A stretch of 64,000 bases of DNA, from contig JBMOQH010000016.1 in assembly GCA_049322795.1 (NCBI GenBank), positions 186,001-250,000 on the forward strand, written 5' to 3'. Position 1 is the first letter of the stretch. Every line of letters starts with the position of its first letter. Positions 18,061-25,909 of this stretch are shown here, one piece after another. Under the pieces are notes generated by a model. It saw only the letters and a program-made list of their open reading frames with translations, was not told the origin of the DNA and did no database searches. Made by a program: the position numbers and the translations under genes. This DNA is from Immundisolibacter sp049322795 (GTDB lineage Bacteria > Pseudomonadota > Gammaproteobacteria > Immundisolibacterales > Immundisolibacteraceae).

Positions 18061-19104
18061 ATGAACCCTCCACGCAAGGCCGTCGCCCTCATCTCGGGCG
18101 GCCTCGACTCCATGCTGGCCGCCAAAGTGATGCTCGAACAGGGCATCCACGTGGAGGGCATCAATTTCTTCACCGGCTTTTGCGTGGAGGGCCACACACA
18201 CGCCATCCGCCGCCAGGACCGCGCCAAGCCCAAGCGCAACAACGCCCTGTGGGTGGCCGAGCAGCTCGGCATCCGGCTGCACATCGTGGACGTGATCGAG
18301 CCGTACAAGGACGTGGTCATCAACCCCAAGCACGGCTACGGGCAGAACCTGAACCCGTGCCTGGACTGCAAGGGTTTCATGGTCGGCCAGGCGCGTGCCT
18401 GGATGGAAGAACACGGCTTCGATTTCATCATCACCGGCGAGGTCATCGGCCAGCGGCCGATGTCCCAGCGCAAGCAGACCATGCCCATCGTGGCGCGCGA
18501 GTCCGGCGCCTTTGACCGCCTGCTGCGGCCCTTGTGCGCCAAGCTGCTGCCCGAGACGCTGCCCGAGCGCGAAGGCTGGGTGGACCGCGAGCGGCTGTAC
18601 GACTTCAACGGCCGCAGCCGCAAGCCGCAGCAGGCACTGGCCACGCAGTTCGGATTCACCGATTGGGCACAGCCGGCCGGCGGCTGCTGCTTCCTCACCG
18701 ACCCCAACTACAGCCACAAGCTGGCCGATCTGTGGCGCTCGCGCGGCAGCAAGCAGTACGAACTCGACGACATCATGCTGCTGAAGGTGGGCCGGCACCT
18801 GCGGCCGCGGCCGCATTTCAAGCTGATCGTGGCGCGCGAGGACGGCGAGAACAACTTCCTCACCGGCTACCGGCGCCAGTACGCGCACCTGGAGCCGCTC
18901 AGCCACGGCGGCCCGCTGGTGCTGGTGGATGGCGTGCTGCACGCGGATGACCTTGAGCTCGTCGCCCGCATCCTCGGCCGCTACAGCCAGGGCCGCGAGG
19001 CGCCGGCGGTGACCGTGCGCTACACGCCGCTCGATGGGCCGGCGCAGGACATCACGGCGCCGCCGCTGCCGGTGGCGGAGCTGCCGGCGGAGTGGCATCT
19101 GTAG
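18061..19104 (+). CDS. PP-loop ATP pyrophosphatase, tRNA-thiolation-like, with C-terminal NFACT-R-like domain
   Basis: The 347-residue protein opens with the PP-loop motif ALISGGLDS (about 9-17), typical of ThiI/TtuA/MnmA-type enzymes that adenylate a base. Two cysteine-containing motifs follow (PCLDCKGF near 100 and PAGGCCFL near 222). The C-terminal half (about 235-320) includes HFKLIVAREDGENNFL and resembles the RNA-binding NFACT-R/DUF814 module. Relatives are often labelled tRNA 2-thiouridylate-methyltransferase-like, which is unproven; tRNA thiolation or a related modification is the likely role. The ATG lies 77 bp from the divergent macA start. The 3' end overlaps the opposing secreted-protein gene by 53 bp. 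Confidence 0.78.
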   Translation: MNPPRKAVALISGGLDSMLAAKVMLEQGIHVEGINFFTGFCVEGHTHAIRRQDRAKPKRNNALWVAEQLGIRLHIVDVIEPYKDVVINPKHGYGQNLNPCLDCKGFMVGQARAWMEEHGFDFIITGEVIGQRPMSQRKQTMPIVARESGAFDRLLRPLCAKLLPETLPEREGWVDRERLYDFNGRSRKPQQALATQFGFTDWAQPAGGCCFLTDPNYSHKLADLWRSRGSKQYELDDIMLLKVGRHLRPRPHFKLIVAREDGENNFLTGYRRQYAHLEPLSHGGPLVLVDGVLHADDLELVARILGRYSQGREAPAVTVRYTPLDGPAQDITAPPLPVAELPAEWHL

Positions 19105-19801
19105 GCGCAGGCGTCTGCGCTGGCGGTGCCGGTTCGGCTGCGGGCGCTTGCGGTTCCGTGGCCGGCGCGGGCGGTTCGGGCGCCGGCTCGTTGACAGGCG
19201 GCAGCCCGGCCAGTTGACGCAGACGCGCGCGTGCCAGCTTCTCGCGCGCGGCGTCAGGCTCCAGCTTCACCACGACGGCGTGGGCGGAGCCGCGGTTGCG
19301 GACCACCTCCAGGTGGCCGAAATAGGTCACTTCGCCGGCCTTCACCTCCACCTCCAGCTCCGGCGCGCGGCGCGGCTGCACGCGGTAGCGCTGCGGGCCC
19401 TCGCGCCAGTCGTGCGGATTGACCACCTGATACCCGTCGCCCGGCATGGGGTACAGGAAACGCTGCGGCAGGATGGCGCTGCTGACCAGCCCCTCGAGCG
19501 AACTCAGGCGGTAACGGCCCGGCGGCAGCTCCGGCAGCACCATGAATTCGGTGCACTGATAGCGGCTGCTGCGCGAGCCAAGCCCCTTGCCGATGCCGGT
19601 CAGCACGGCTGTGCCGCGCGTGATCGGCATTTCGACCGGCACGTAGGCGCGCAGCGCCGCGTCCACGATCACCACGCCGGTGTTGGCGGTCGGCGCCAGC
19701 CTGGCCGGCAGGCCGCTGCCGCAGCGGCTGTTGAAGTCGTCCTCCGCCGCGTGGGCGAGGCCAACCGATGCAGCCAGCAGGCATCCGATCAGGCGTTTCA
19801 T
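19052..19801 (-). CDS. Secreted protein of unknown function with Pro/Ala-rich tail
   Basis: The 249-residue protein starts with a clear signal peptide (MKRLIGCLLAASVGLAHA) and GGAGG sits 8 nt before this ATG. The mature body (about 19-185) has two cysteines (SRCGSG and YQCTEF) and predicted beta strands (ITRGTAVLTGIGKGL, PELPPGRYRLSSLEG, GEVTYFGHLEVV). The last ~55 residues are a low-complexity Pro/Ala/Glu tail. PPGRYRL followed by AGEVTYFG resembles PEGA-like or DUF2846-type surface proteins, but no family was recognised firmly. The tail-coding end overlaps the opposing PP-loop gene by 53 bp, so both proteins share that DNA. Confidence 0.75.
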   Translation of the reverse strand: MKRLIGCLLAASVGLAHAAEDDFNSRCGSGLPARLAPTANTGVVIVDAALRAYVPVEMPITRGTAVLTGIGKGLGSRSSRYQCTEFMVLPELPPGRYRLSSLEGLVSSAILPQRFLYPMPGDGYQVVNPHDWREGPQRYRVQPRRAPELEVEVKAGEVTYFGHLEVVRNRGSAHAVVVKLEPDAAREKLARARLRQLAGLPPVNEPAPEPPAPATEPQAPAAEPAPPAQTPAPTDATPPAAPPPAAAAP

Positions 19802-20070
19802 TGCGTTAACCTCCGGCAGCTTCATCGGGTTTTGGAAAAGGGCTCCCCTGGCCTGTTCCGACTCGGCCATCCGTGAGGCGGCGCTGGCCAGTCCGCTGAA
19901 AGGCATTCTTCAGCGGGCTCACGAGGAACGTCGGACACCGATTCTAGGCGCTTGCGACGCGCCGACATTCGACCAGCGCCACGGAAGGCCGGTTCGCCCA
20001 TTCGGAGTTTCGGAAGGAAAACGACATGAATCCGCCGCGCGGCCCGACGCGCCCAGCCGGTGCCTGAGGC
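19802..20070. other. Intergenic region with one perfect hairpin
   Basis: This 269-bp region is the promoter side of both the secreted-protein gene (leftward) and the MFS gene (rightward). A perfect hairpin (CCGCTGAA at 19893-19900 and TTCAGCGG at 19909-19916, 8-nt loop) has no T-run, so it is more likely a regulatory or REP-like element than a terminator. No convincing promoter hexamers were picked out by eye. Confidence 0.4.
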
Positions 20071-21276
20071 ATGACCTGGCGCAACGCCTGGAGCATGCTG
20101 GCGCTGCTGATCGTGGGCCAGATCGCCATGTCCACGGGCTCTTACCTGTGGGGGCCGCTGGCGCCATTCATGGTGGCGGACCTCGGCGTCAGCAAGGCGC
20201 AGTTCGGTGCCGTGCAGTCGGCCTTCTACGTGGTCGGCGCGCTCATGGCGCTGCCGGCCGGCGTGCTGGCGGACCGCTACGACGGCCGCTGGCTGCTGCT
20301 GGCCTGCCTGCTCGCCATGGCCGTGCCGCTGGCGCTGCTCAGCCGCGCCGGCACGCTGGGCGCGGTGATGGTGCTGGCCGGGCTGTGCGGGCTCGGCAAC
20401 GGCGCCATCAACCAGGTCGGCGCCCGCGGCGTGCTGCACTGGTTCCCGCCGCAACGGCGCGCCACCGCCATGGGCCTGCGCCAGACCGGCAACATGCTGG
20501 GCGCAGCGCTGGCCGCCGCGGCGCTGCCGGGTCTGGCGCACTGGCTCGGCTGGCGCGACGCGGTGCTGCTGGTGGCGGTGGCGGCGGCCCTCGCCGCGCT
20601 GGCGAGCGGCGTGCTGTACCGCGAGGCGCCAGTCGAAACCGGTGCCGCGTCCGGCAAGGCGCGACCCGCCCTCAAGTCCGTCGCCGGGCAGTTCCTGCGC
20701 AACCGGCCCTTCGTGCGGCTGCTGCTGCTGGCGCCGTTCATCGCCTACGCCCAGATCGCCATGACCACGTTCTTCGTGCTGTTCCTGACCGACCACCAGC
20801 AGATGCCGGCAGCGTTGGCCGGCAGCCTGCTCAGCGGCGCCCTGGTCGCCGCGGCGGCGGGACGCGTGGCCTGGGGCGTGATCGCCGACCGCTTCTTCGC
20901 CCATGCCCGCGGCCGTTGCCTGGCGCTGGTGATGACGCTCACCGCGTTCGCCGCCGCCGCCCTTGCGATCTTGCCGGCGGACGGAGCGCCGTGGCTGGTC
21001 GCGTCGATCGCTGCCCTGTACGGCTTTTGCGCCATGGGCTGGCAGGGCCTGCTGATGGTGGTGATCGCCGAGTCGGTCGGCATTGCGCTCGCCGGCACGG
21101 CCGTCGGCCTGTTGATCAACGTCGCCTGGGTCGGCTTCGTCGTCGGTCCGGTGGTGTTCGGAGCGCTCGCCGACGGACAGGGCTACGTCAGCGCCTGGGC
21201 GTCCGTGGCCAGCGTATCGGCGCTGTCCGCGCTCATCCTGTGGCTGCCGGCACCGGCCAGCCGGCCGGCGAGCTGA
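20071..21276 (+). CDS. MFS transporter
   Basis: This 401-residue permease has twelve predicted membrane helices. The loop 2-3 motif is LADRYDGR, and the second half has WGVIADRFFAHARG at the matching place. It resembles the nitrate/nitrite-hexuronate type MFS group (MGLRQTGNMLGAALAAAALP), but the substrate cannot be assigned. Twin halves are joined by a short cytoplasmic loop (about 185-215). It stands alone, convergent with a methyltransferase gene, and a hairpin (21403-21409/21417-21423) lies between their ends. Confidence 0.88.
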   Translation: MTWRNAWSMLALLIVGQIAMSTGSYLWGPLAPFMVADLGVSKAQFGAVQSAFYVVGALMALPAGVLADRYDGRWLLLACLLAMAVPLALLSRAGTLGAVMVLAGLCGLGNGAINQVGARGVLHWFPPQRRATAMGLRQTGNMLGAALAAAALPGLAHWLGWRDAVLLVAVAAALAALASGVLYREAPVETGAASGKARPALKSVAGQFLRNRPFVRLLLLAPFIAYAQIAMTTFFVLFLTDHQQMPAALAGSLLSGALVAAAAGRVAWGVIADRFFAHARGRCLALVMTLTAFAAAALAILPADGAPWLVASIAALYGFCAMGWQGLLMVVIAESVGIALAGTAVGLLINVAWVGFVVGPVVFGALADGQGYVSAWASVASVSALSALILWLPAPASRPAS

Positions 21277-21402
21277 TCGGCGCCAGCGCCAGCCCACGCC
21301 CGGCTTGCAGTGGCCGCCGGTCGGTTCGGCCCGACTGACCCTCGCGAGCCACCAGGACACCCGGCAAGGCGCACGCCGCCGGCAAATTGCCTGCGTTTTG
21401 GA

Positions 21403-21423
21403 CCTTGCAACGGCCGTGCAAGG
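21403..21423. terminator. Hairpin between convergent genes
   Basis: A perfect 7-bp stem (CCTTGCA/TGCAAGG, 7-nt loop ACGGCCG) sits between the MFS stop (21276) and the methyltransferase stop (21427). It has no clear T-run, so intrinsic termination is only possible, not shown. Confidence 0.4.
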
Positions 21424-21426
21424 CCA

Positions 21427-22209
21427 TCAGGCGGGCTTCAGCGCGAGCACAACGGTGCGCGGCGTCGCCACTTGCCCGAACCAGCGCGTGACCCCGCTGG
21501 AGCGCACGGCGCCCTGCACCCAACGGGCCGGGCGGCCATGCGATCCGAGCGCGGCAAGGTCGAAGCGGTCCAGGCAGCGAAACCCGCGTTCGCCAAAATA
21601 CCCCGACAGCCCTGCGTAGCTGAACCAGTTGACGGCCGGGTATTGGGCATGATTCACCAGCGCTGGCCGGGTGGTGACCGCCAGGCGCTCGAAAAGGCGC
21701 TTCTGGCGGGCCGGATACCAGGAGTACAGGGGCAGATAGAACTCCTGCTGCAGCGGGCACAGCTTGTTGGTGGTGGTGATGAACGCCATGCCGCCCGGCC
21801 GCAGAATGCGCGCCACTTCCCGCAGACACGTTTCCCAGTCCGCCACGTGCTCGAGCAGTTCCGGGCACAGGCAGATATCCATCGACTGCGACGGCCAGGG
21901 CAGATCGACCGCGCTGCCGACACTCAAGTGAACCGGCACCCCGGCCCGGCTGGCACGCGCCCGCCCGAGCTCGACGAGCCGCGCATTGATATCCACGCCG
22001 TGCACGACATGACCATCGCCGGCCCAAAGCAGCGATTGCGTGCCCGCGCCGCAGCCGACATCGGCGATGGTCCAGGGCGCGGGGGCGAACCCGACCTGGC
22101 GGGCCACTTTCTCGATCAGGACTTTTGTTCGTGAGAATCGAGACCGGGTGCTGTCCGACTCGCTCTCCCGCGCGTAGTAGTCGTAGAAAGGGTCGTCGCT
22201 TTCCGCCAT
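21427..22209 (-). CDS. Class I SAM-dependent methyltransferase
   Basis: The 260-residue enzyme has SAM motif I IADVGCGAGTQSLL near residue 50 and motif II VVHGVDINARLVELGRARA. Motif III-IV is MDICLCPELLEHVADW, followed by a LRPGGMAFITTTNKL loop. This is the Methyltransf_11/25 fold of small-molecule methyltransferases. A C-terminal part with GYFGERGFRCLDRFDL resembles membrane-lipid or polysaccharide methyltransferases, but the substrate is unknown. The ATG at MAESDDPFYDYYA gives a natural start. The next gene on this strand upstream is YdcH, 318 bp away, so it probably has its own promoter. Confidence 0.85.
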   Translation of the reverse strand: MAESDDPFYDYYARESESDSTRSRFSRTKVLIEKVARQVGFAPAPWTIADVGCGAGTQSLLWAGDGHVVHGVDINARLVELGRARASRAGVPVHLSVGSAVDLPWPSQSMDICLCPELLEHVADWETCLREVARILRPGGMAFITTTNKLCPLQQEFYLPLYSWYPARQKRLFERLAVTTRPALVNHAQYPAVNWFSYAGLSGYFGERGFRCLDRFDLAALGSHGRPARWVQGAVRSSGVTRWFGQVATPRTVVLALKPA

Positions 22210-22485
22210 GTCCCGCCATCTCCCGCGGATTTTCCGCGCCGCGCCGGTGACCCGGTGCAAAGATCGAAGGCCGTTCGCGGGGGAGTCGGTCCCGCGTCGA
22301 TATGGATTGCGTGCCGCCGATCATTACACGCCACCGGCACGCTGCGGCTGCCCTGTGCCGGCAACCGGCAAGCGCGCCGTGGGATGTGGTTATGGCAGTG
22401 GTGATGCGCGAAGCGCGGCCGAGATGCGCCGCGCCGAGGTGTCGTTGCCGTCGTGGATGGCCTGGCGGGGCCTACCCGAGGCCAT
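22210..22485. other. Gene-free upstream region of the methyltransferase
   Basis: This is the main part of a 318-bp spacer between the methyltransferase start and the YdcH stop. Short reading frames on the plus strand have no family similarity or credible ribosome sites. Apart from the hairpin at its right end nothing structured was seen; it probably holds the methyltransferase promoter. Confidence 0.35.
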
Positions 22486-22514
22486 GGTCCGCCGGGGTTT
22501 TCGACCGGCGGACC
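22486..22514 (-). terminator. Hairpin downstream of ydcH
   Basis: A perfect 10-bp stem (GGTCCGCCGG/CCGGCGGACC, 9-nt loop) lies 13 bp after the YdcH stop on the minus strand. It lacks a T-run but its position suits transcript 3'-end formation or RNA stabilisation. Confidence 0.5.
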
Positions 22515-22527
22515 ACGGCGGGTGCGC

Positions 22528-22776
22528 TTACTCCGCGCGCCACGCGCACAGTTGCTGATACAGCTGATCCTTGAGCTTCAGGCGCTCCTTCTTGCGGTCT
22601 TCGAGGTACGCATCGGAGGTGTTCTCGACACCGGTTTCGATGCGGCGCACCTCCTGATCCAGCTCGTGGTAACGGGAAAACTGCGTCGCGAAGTGGGGGT
22701 CGCCGACCTTCAGCGCGTGGATCGCGTCGTGGTACTCCGGAAATTCGTGGTGCAGGTCGTGTTTTTCGAGGCTCAT
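22528..22776 (-). CDS. YdcH family protein (DUF465)
   Basis: The 82-residue, mostly helical protein matches DUF465/YdcH: HDLHHEFPEYHDAIHALKVGDPHFATQFSRYHELDQEVRRIE, then RKKERLKLKDQLYQQL. Members are small coiled-coil proteins of unknown function, and the motif FxRYHELDxEVRRIE is characteristic. It is slightly longer at the C-terminus than the shortest members. A hairpin follows the stop. Confidence 0.92.
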   Translation of the reverse strand: MSLEKHDLHHEFPEYHDAIHALKVGDPHFATQFSRYHELDQEVRRIETGVENTSDAYLEDRKKERLKLKDQLYQQLCAWRAE

Positions 22777-22914
22777 GTGGGGTTCCGTTGCTTAGACTGG
22801 CGGAGACGGTTCGCGGCGATGCCGACCCGGGCCGGCACCGCAACCAGAGCCTAGCGGCCCGCCGCGGCACGATCATTGACGACGCGCAAGCGTGGCCAAA
22901 CCCTGGAGTTACCT

Positions 22915-24033
22915 ATGCAGACGGCGATCGGCAAGGCCGCGCCCAGGATCCGTGGCGTGAATCTCGGCAGCTGGCTGGTGCTCGAAAAATGGATGGTGCC
23001 GAGCCTGTTCGAGGGCCTGTCCGCCACGGACGAAACCAGCTGGTGCGCCGAGCTGGGCGCCCGGGCGCAAGCGCGCCTGCGGCGCCACTGGGACAGCTTC
23101 ATCACGGGCGATGACTTTGCCTGGTTGGCGGCGCGCGGCATCAACGCCGTGCGCATTCCGCTCGGGCACTGGATCTTTGGGCCCGATTACCCCTACCACC
23201 GCAGCTACGGCGAGCGCCACCATCCGTTCGTGACGGGCGGCATCGAGGTGCTGGACCGCGCCTTCGACTGGGCCGCGCAACACGGCCTGCGGGTGGTGCT
23301 GGACCTGCACGCCGCGCCCGGCTGCCAGAACGGCTTCGACAACGGCGGCATCAAGGACGTGTGCGAGTGGCACACGCAGGCGGATTACCGCGAGCACTCG
23401 CTGTCGGTGCTCGAACGGCTGGCCGAGCGCTACCGCGACCAGCCGGCGCTGCACGCCATCGAGGTGCTGAACGAGCCGCGCTGGGACGTGCCGACCGAGT
23501 ACCTGAAGGCATACAACCAGGACGCCTACGCGCGCATCCGCCGCCATTGCGGACCGAACGTCGCGGTGGTGTTCCACGACGGCTTCCGGTCGTTTCGGGA
23601 ATATCTGGGCGCCATGCCGTCGCCGCAGTTCCAGAACGTGGTGTTCGACATCCACCGCTACCAGTGCTTCGAGCGGGCGGACATCGACATGGACATCCAT
23701 GGCCACATCCGCAAGGCCGCCGGCGAGTGGCGCGACGAGGCCGACGCCATCCGCGACGAGCTGCGCCTGCCGACGTATGTGGGCGAATGGAGCCTGGGGC
23801 TGGACCTGAAGGTGGTGTCGCTGTGGGCGCCAGGACCCTACAACCACGCGCTCGAACACATGGACGCGCTGCAGGAAAACGCCGCCTACCGCGCCTACGC
23901 GGCGACGCAGCTGCTGAGCTTCGAGCGCCTCGCCGGCTGGTTTTTCTGGAGCTACCGGACCGAGACCACGCCGGCGTGGTGCTTTCGCGACTGCGTCGAG
24001 CGCGGCTGGCTGCCGGCGGATTTCAGCGCCTGA
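22915..24033 (+). CDS. Glycoside hydrolase family 5, exo-beta-1,3-glucanase-like
   Basis: This 372-residue TIM-barrel begins RIRGVNLGSWLVLEKWMVPSLFEG, typical of GH5 subfamily 9-like exo-1,3-beta-glucanases. The acid/base Glu is in EVLNEPRWD and the nucleophile Glu in YVGEWSLG; FFWSYRTET completes the substrate-binding wall. No signal peptide is visible, so the enzyme appears cytoplasmic, which is unusual for a polysaccharide hydrolase and suggests action on imported or endogenous glucosides. The ATG is preceded by GGAG at ~8 nt. It is convergent with the next ABC gene, with a hairpin between. Confidence 0.88.
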   Translation: MQTAIGKAAPRIRGVNLGSWLVLEKWMVPSLFEGLSATDETSWCAELGARAQARLRRHWDSFITGDDFAWLAARGINAVRIPLGHWIFGPDYPYHRSYGERHHPFVTGGIEVLDRAFDWAAQHGLRVVLDLHAAPGCQNGFDNGGIKDVCEWHTQADYREHSLSVLERLAERYRDQPALHAIEVLNEPRWDVPTEYLKAYNQDAYARIRRHCGPNVAVVFHDGFRSFREYLGAMPSPQFQNVVFDIHRYQCFERADIDMDIHGHIRKAAGEWRDEADAIRDELRLPTYVGEWSLGLDLKVVSLWAPGPYNHALEHMDALQENAAYRAYAATQLLSFERLAGWFFWSYRTETTPAWCFRDCVERGWLPADFSA

Positions 24034-24042
24034 GCGGGCTGC

Positions 24043-24069
24043 TGAAAAGGACTGCAAAGCCCCTTTTCA
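24043..24069. terminator. Bidirectional hairpin between GH5 and ABC genes
   Basis: TGAAAAGG (24043-24050) pairs with CCTTTTCA (24062-24069) around an 11-nt loop. It starts 9 bp after the GH5 stop and its right arm includes the stop codon of the opposing ABC gene. The A and T stretches inside both arms make it usable in either direction. Confidence 0.5.
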
Positions 24070-25881
24070 ATGGCCCGCCGACGGGCGGTCTTCCAGCAGA
24101 CACAGGTCGGCCCGGCGGAACAGATACATCCCGTCGCCGGCCCGCGTCAGGGCGATGCGGCGCGTGTGGTGCCGCTCGAGTTCGGCGTGAAAGCCGATGG
24201 TCAGCACCGTGGCGCCCGGCAGGCGCTCGTGCAGCGTGCGGAACATGGCGTCCTCGCCCTTGGGTTCGAGGGTGCTGCTCGCCTCCTCCATGAATACCCA
24301 GGCCGGCCGGTGCAGGAACAGCCGCGCGAAACCGATGCGCTGCAGCGTGCGCGGCGGCAGCGCCTGGCCCCACGACTCGCTCTCGCCCAGGCGCGGCACC
24401 AGCCAGCCGAGCCCGGCGCACTGCATGGCGTCGCGCATCGGCGCGTCGTCGAAACTGCCGGGCGGCAACGGATAACTCAGCGCCGCGCGCAGGGTGCCCT
24501 CTGGCACGAATGGCCGCTGCGGCATGTAGTAGATGGGACTGCCGTGCGGCAGCAACACCTCGCCCTGGCCCCACGGCCACAGCCCGGCCACCGCCTTGAA
24601 CAGCGCCACGGCCGCGGTGGCGTCGCCGCCGATCAGCACCCGCTCACCGCGGGCGATGGTCGCGTCGAAGGCCTCGACGATGATGCGCCCGTCCGGCTCG
24701 GCGATGCTCAGCTGGCGCAGGATCAGTTCCGGCCGGGTGCCTTCGCGGCGCTGGATGCGCTGCCCGTCGCCCTGCAGGGCGCTCGCCCTGGCGCCGGTTT
24801 CCAGCGTCAGGAGGTCGTCGTGCAGGGACAGCACGCGCTCGGCCGAGGCCTGCCAGCGGGCGAGATCGCCCAGGCTGTCGACCGGCCAGGACAGCGCCGA
24901 GGTCAGACGCTGGAAGGCCTGCGCCGATTGCATGAGCACGCCGAGCGTCATGACGCCGGCGATGTACTGCGGCGCCGCCACCAGAATCGGAAACACCGGC
25001 AGCAAGGCCCCGTAGCCGGCCGAGAACGACACGATGCCGAGATAGGCCAGCGTCTGGCGGTTCCAGCCGAGTTCGAGTTCCGCGAACTGGCGCGACGCGC
25101 GATCGCGCTCCACCGGCTCGCCCTGCATCAGGGCGATTGCCTCGGCGTTCTCGCGCGAGCGCGCGAGACCGAAGCGGAAATTCGCCTCCAGCGCCTGCAA
25201 ACGGTTGGTGGAGCGCACCAGCGGCCGCCCCAGCAGCAGGCCAAGCCCGGTGCCCACCCCCGCGTACAAGAACGCGAGCACCACCATGTAGCCGGGCACC
25301 GACAGCGCCGTGCCCGGCAGCGTGGCGGTGCCCGACACCGACAGCAGGATGTCGACGAAGCTGCCCAGCATCAGCAGCGAGAACAGCAGCGTGTGGGCGA
25401 GCGCAATGGCCACTTCGGTGACGACGTGGATGTCGTCCGCGATGCGCCCGTCCGGGTTGTCGTGCTCGCCGGCCGTGTGTTGCAGCTGGTAATGGCTGCC
25501 GTGCGTCATCCACTGGCCAAGCAGGCGCTCGGTGAGCCACTGCCGCCAGTCGATCTGCAAGCGGCGCTTCACCTGCAGGTGCAGCGCCGTCACGGCGATG
25601 GTGAGCGCGAAGATGACGACGAAGACGCCGATCTGCGCCACGAAGCGCGCCATGGAGCGCGCCTCGAGCGCATCGAACAGGGCACGGTTCCAGTAGTTGG
25701 TCCAGATGGCGAGCCCCACCTGCGCCACCGTCAGTGCCACCAGCACCGCGGTGACACCCCGCACGCGCCACTTGGGGCCGGAGTTCCAATACGGGCCGGC
25801 CAGGCGCAGCCAGCGGCGCAGGAACAGATAGCGGCGCCGCACTGCCCCGGCTGGCGCGATCGACCCGGACGGCACGGCCAT
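24067..25881 (-). CDS. SbmA/BacA- or YddA-like ABC transporter with a degenerate ATPase domain
   Basis: The 604-residue protein has an N-terminal ABC_membrane_2-type (SbmA/BacA/ABCD) membrane domain (about 35-335: AIWTNYWNRALFDALE, VKRRLQIDWRQWLTERLLGQWM, DNPDGRIADDI). A C-terminal ATPase domain follows (about 385-595). Its nucleotide site is degraded: where Walker A should be, VLIGGDATAAVALFKAVAG lacks GxGKS/T (418-429). The LSxGxQQR signature is LPPRTLQRIG (508-517), and the H-loop is TIGFHAE. The Walker B glutamate remains (VFMEEASS). ATP hydrolysis by this chain looks unlikely, unless it pairs with an intact partner. The frame is uninterrupted, so it is not a simple pseudogene. Confidence 0.85.
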   Translation of the reverse strand: MAVPSGSIAPAGAVRRRYLFLRRWLRLAGPYWNSGPKWRVRGVTAVLVALTVAQVGLAIWTNYWNRALFDALEARSMARFVAQIGVFVVIFALTIAVTALHLQVKRRLQIDWRQWLTERLLGQWMTHGSHYQLQHTAGEHDNPDGRIADDIHVVTEVAIALAHTLLFSLLMLGSFVDILLSVSGTATLPGTALSVPGYMVVLAFLYAGVGTGLGLLLGRPLVRSTNRLQALEANFRFGLARSRENAEAIALMQGEPVERDRASRQFAELELGWNRQTLAYLGIVSFSAGYGALLPVFPILVAAPQYIAGVMTLGVLMQSAQAFQRLTSALSWPVDSLGDLARWQASAERVLSLHDDLLTLETGARASALQGDGQRIQRREGTRPELILRQLSIAEPDGRIIVEAFDATIARGERVLIGGDATAAVALFKAVAGLWPWGQGEVLLPHGSPIYYMPQRPFVPEGTLRAALSYPLPPGSFDDAPMRDAMQCAGLGWLVPRLGESESWGQALPPRTLQRIGFARLFLHRPAWVFMEEASSTLEPKGEDAMFRTLHERLPGATVLTIGFHAELERHHTRRIALTRAGDGMYLFRRADLCLLEDRPSAGH

Positions 25882-25909
25882 CCCCTATCCGCCCGGCGTG
25901 GCCTGGCGC

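Noticed and set aside
22208..22574. Plus-strand frames in the spacer before ydcH
   Set aside because: No similarity, no ribosome site, and they run into the antisense of ydcH.
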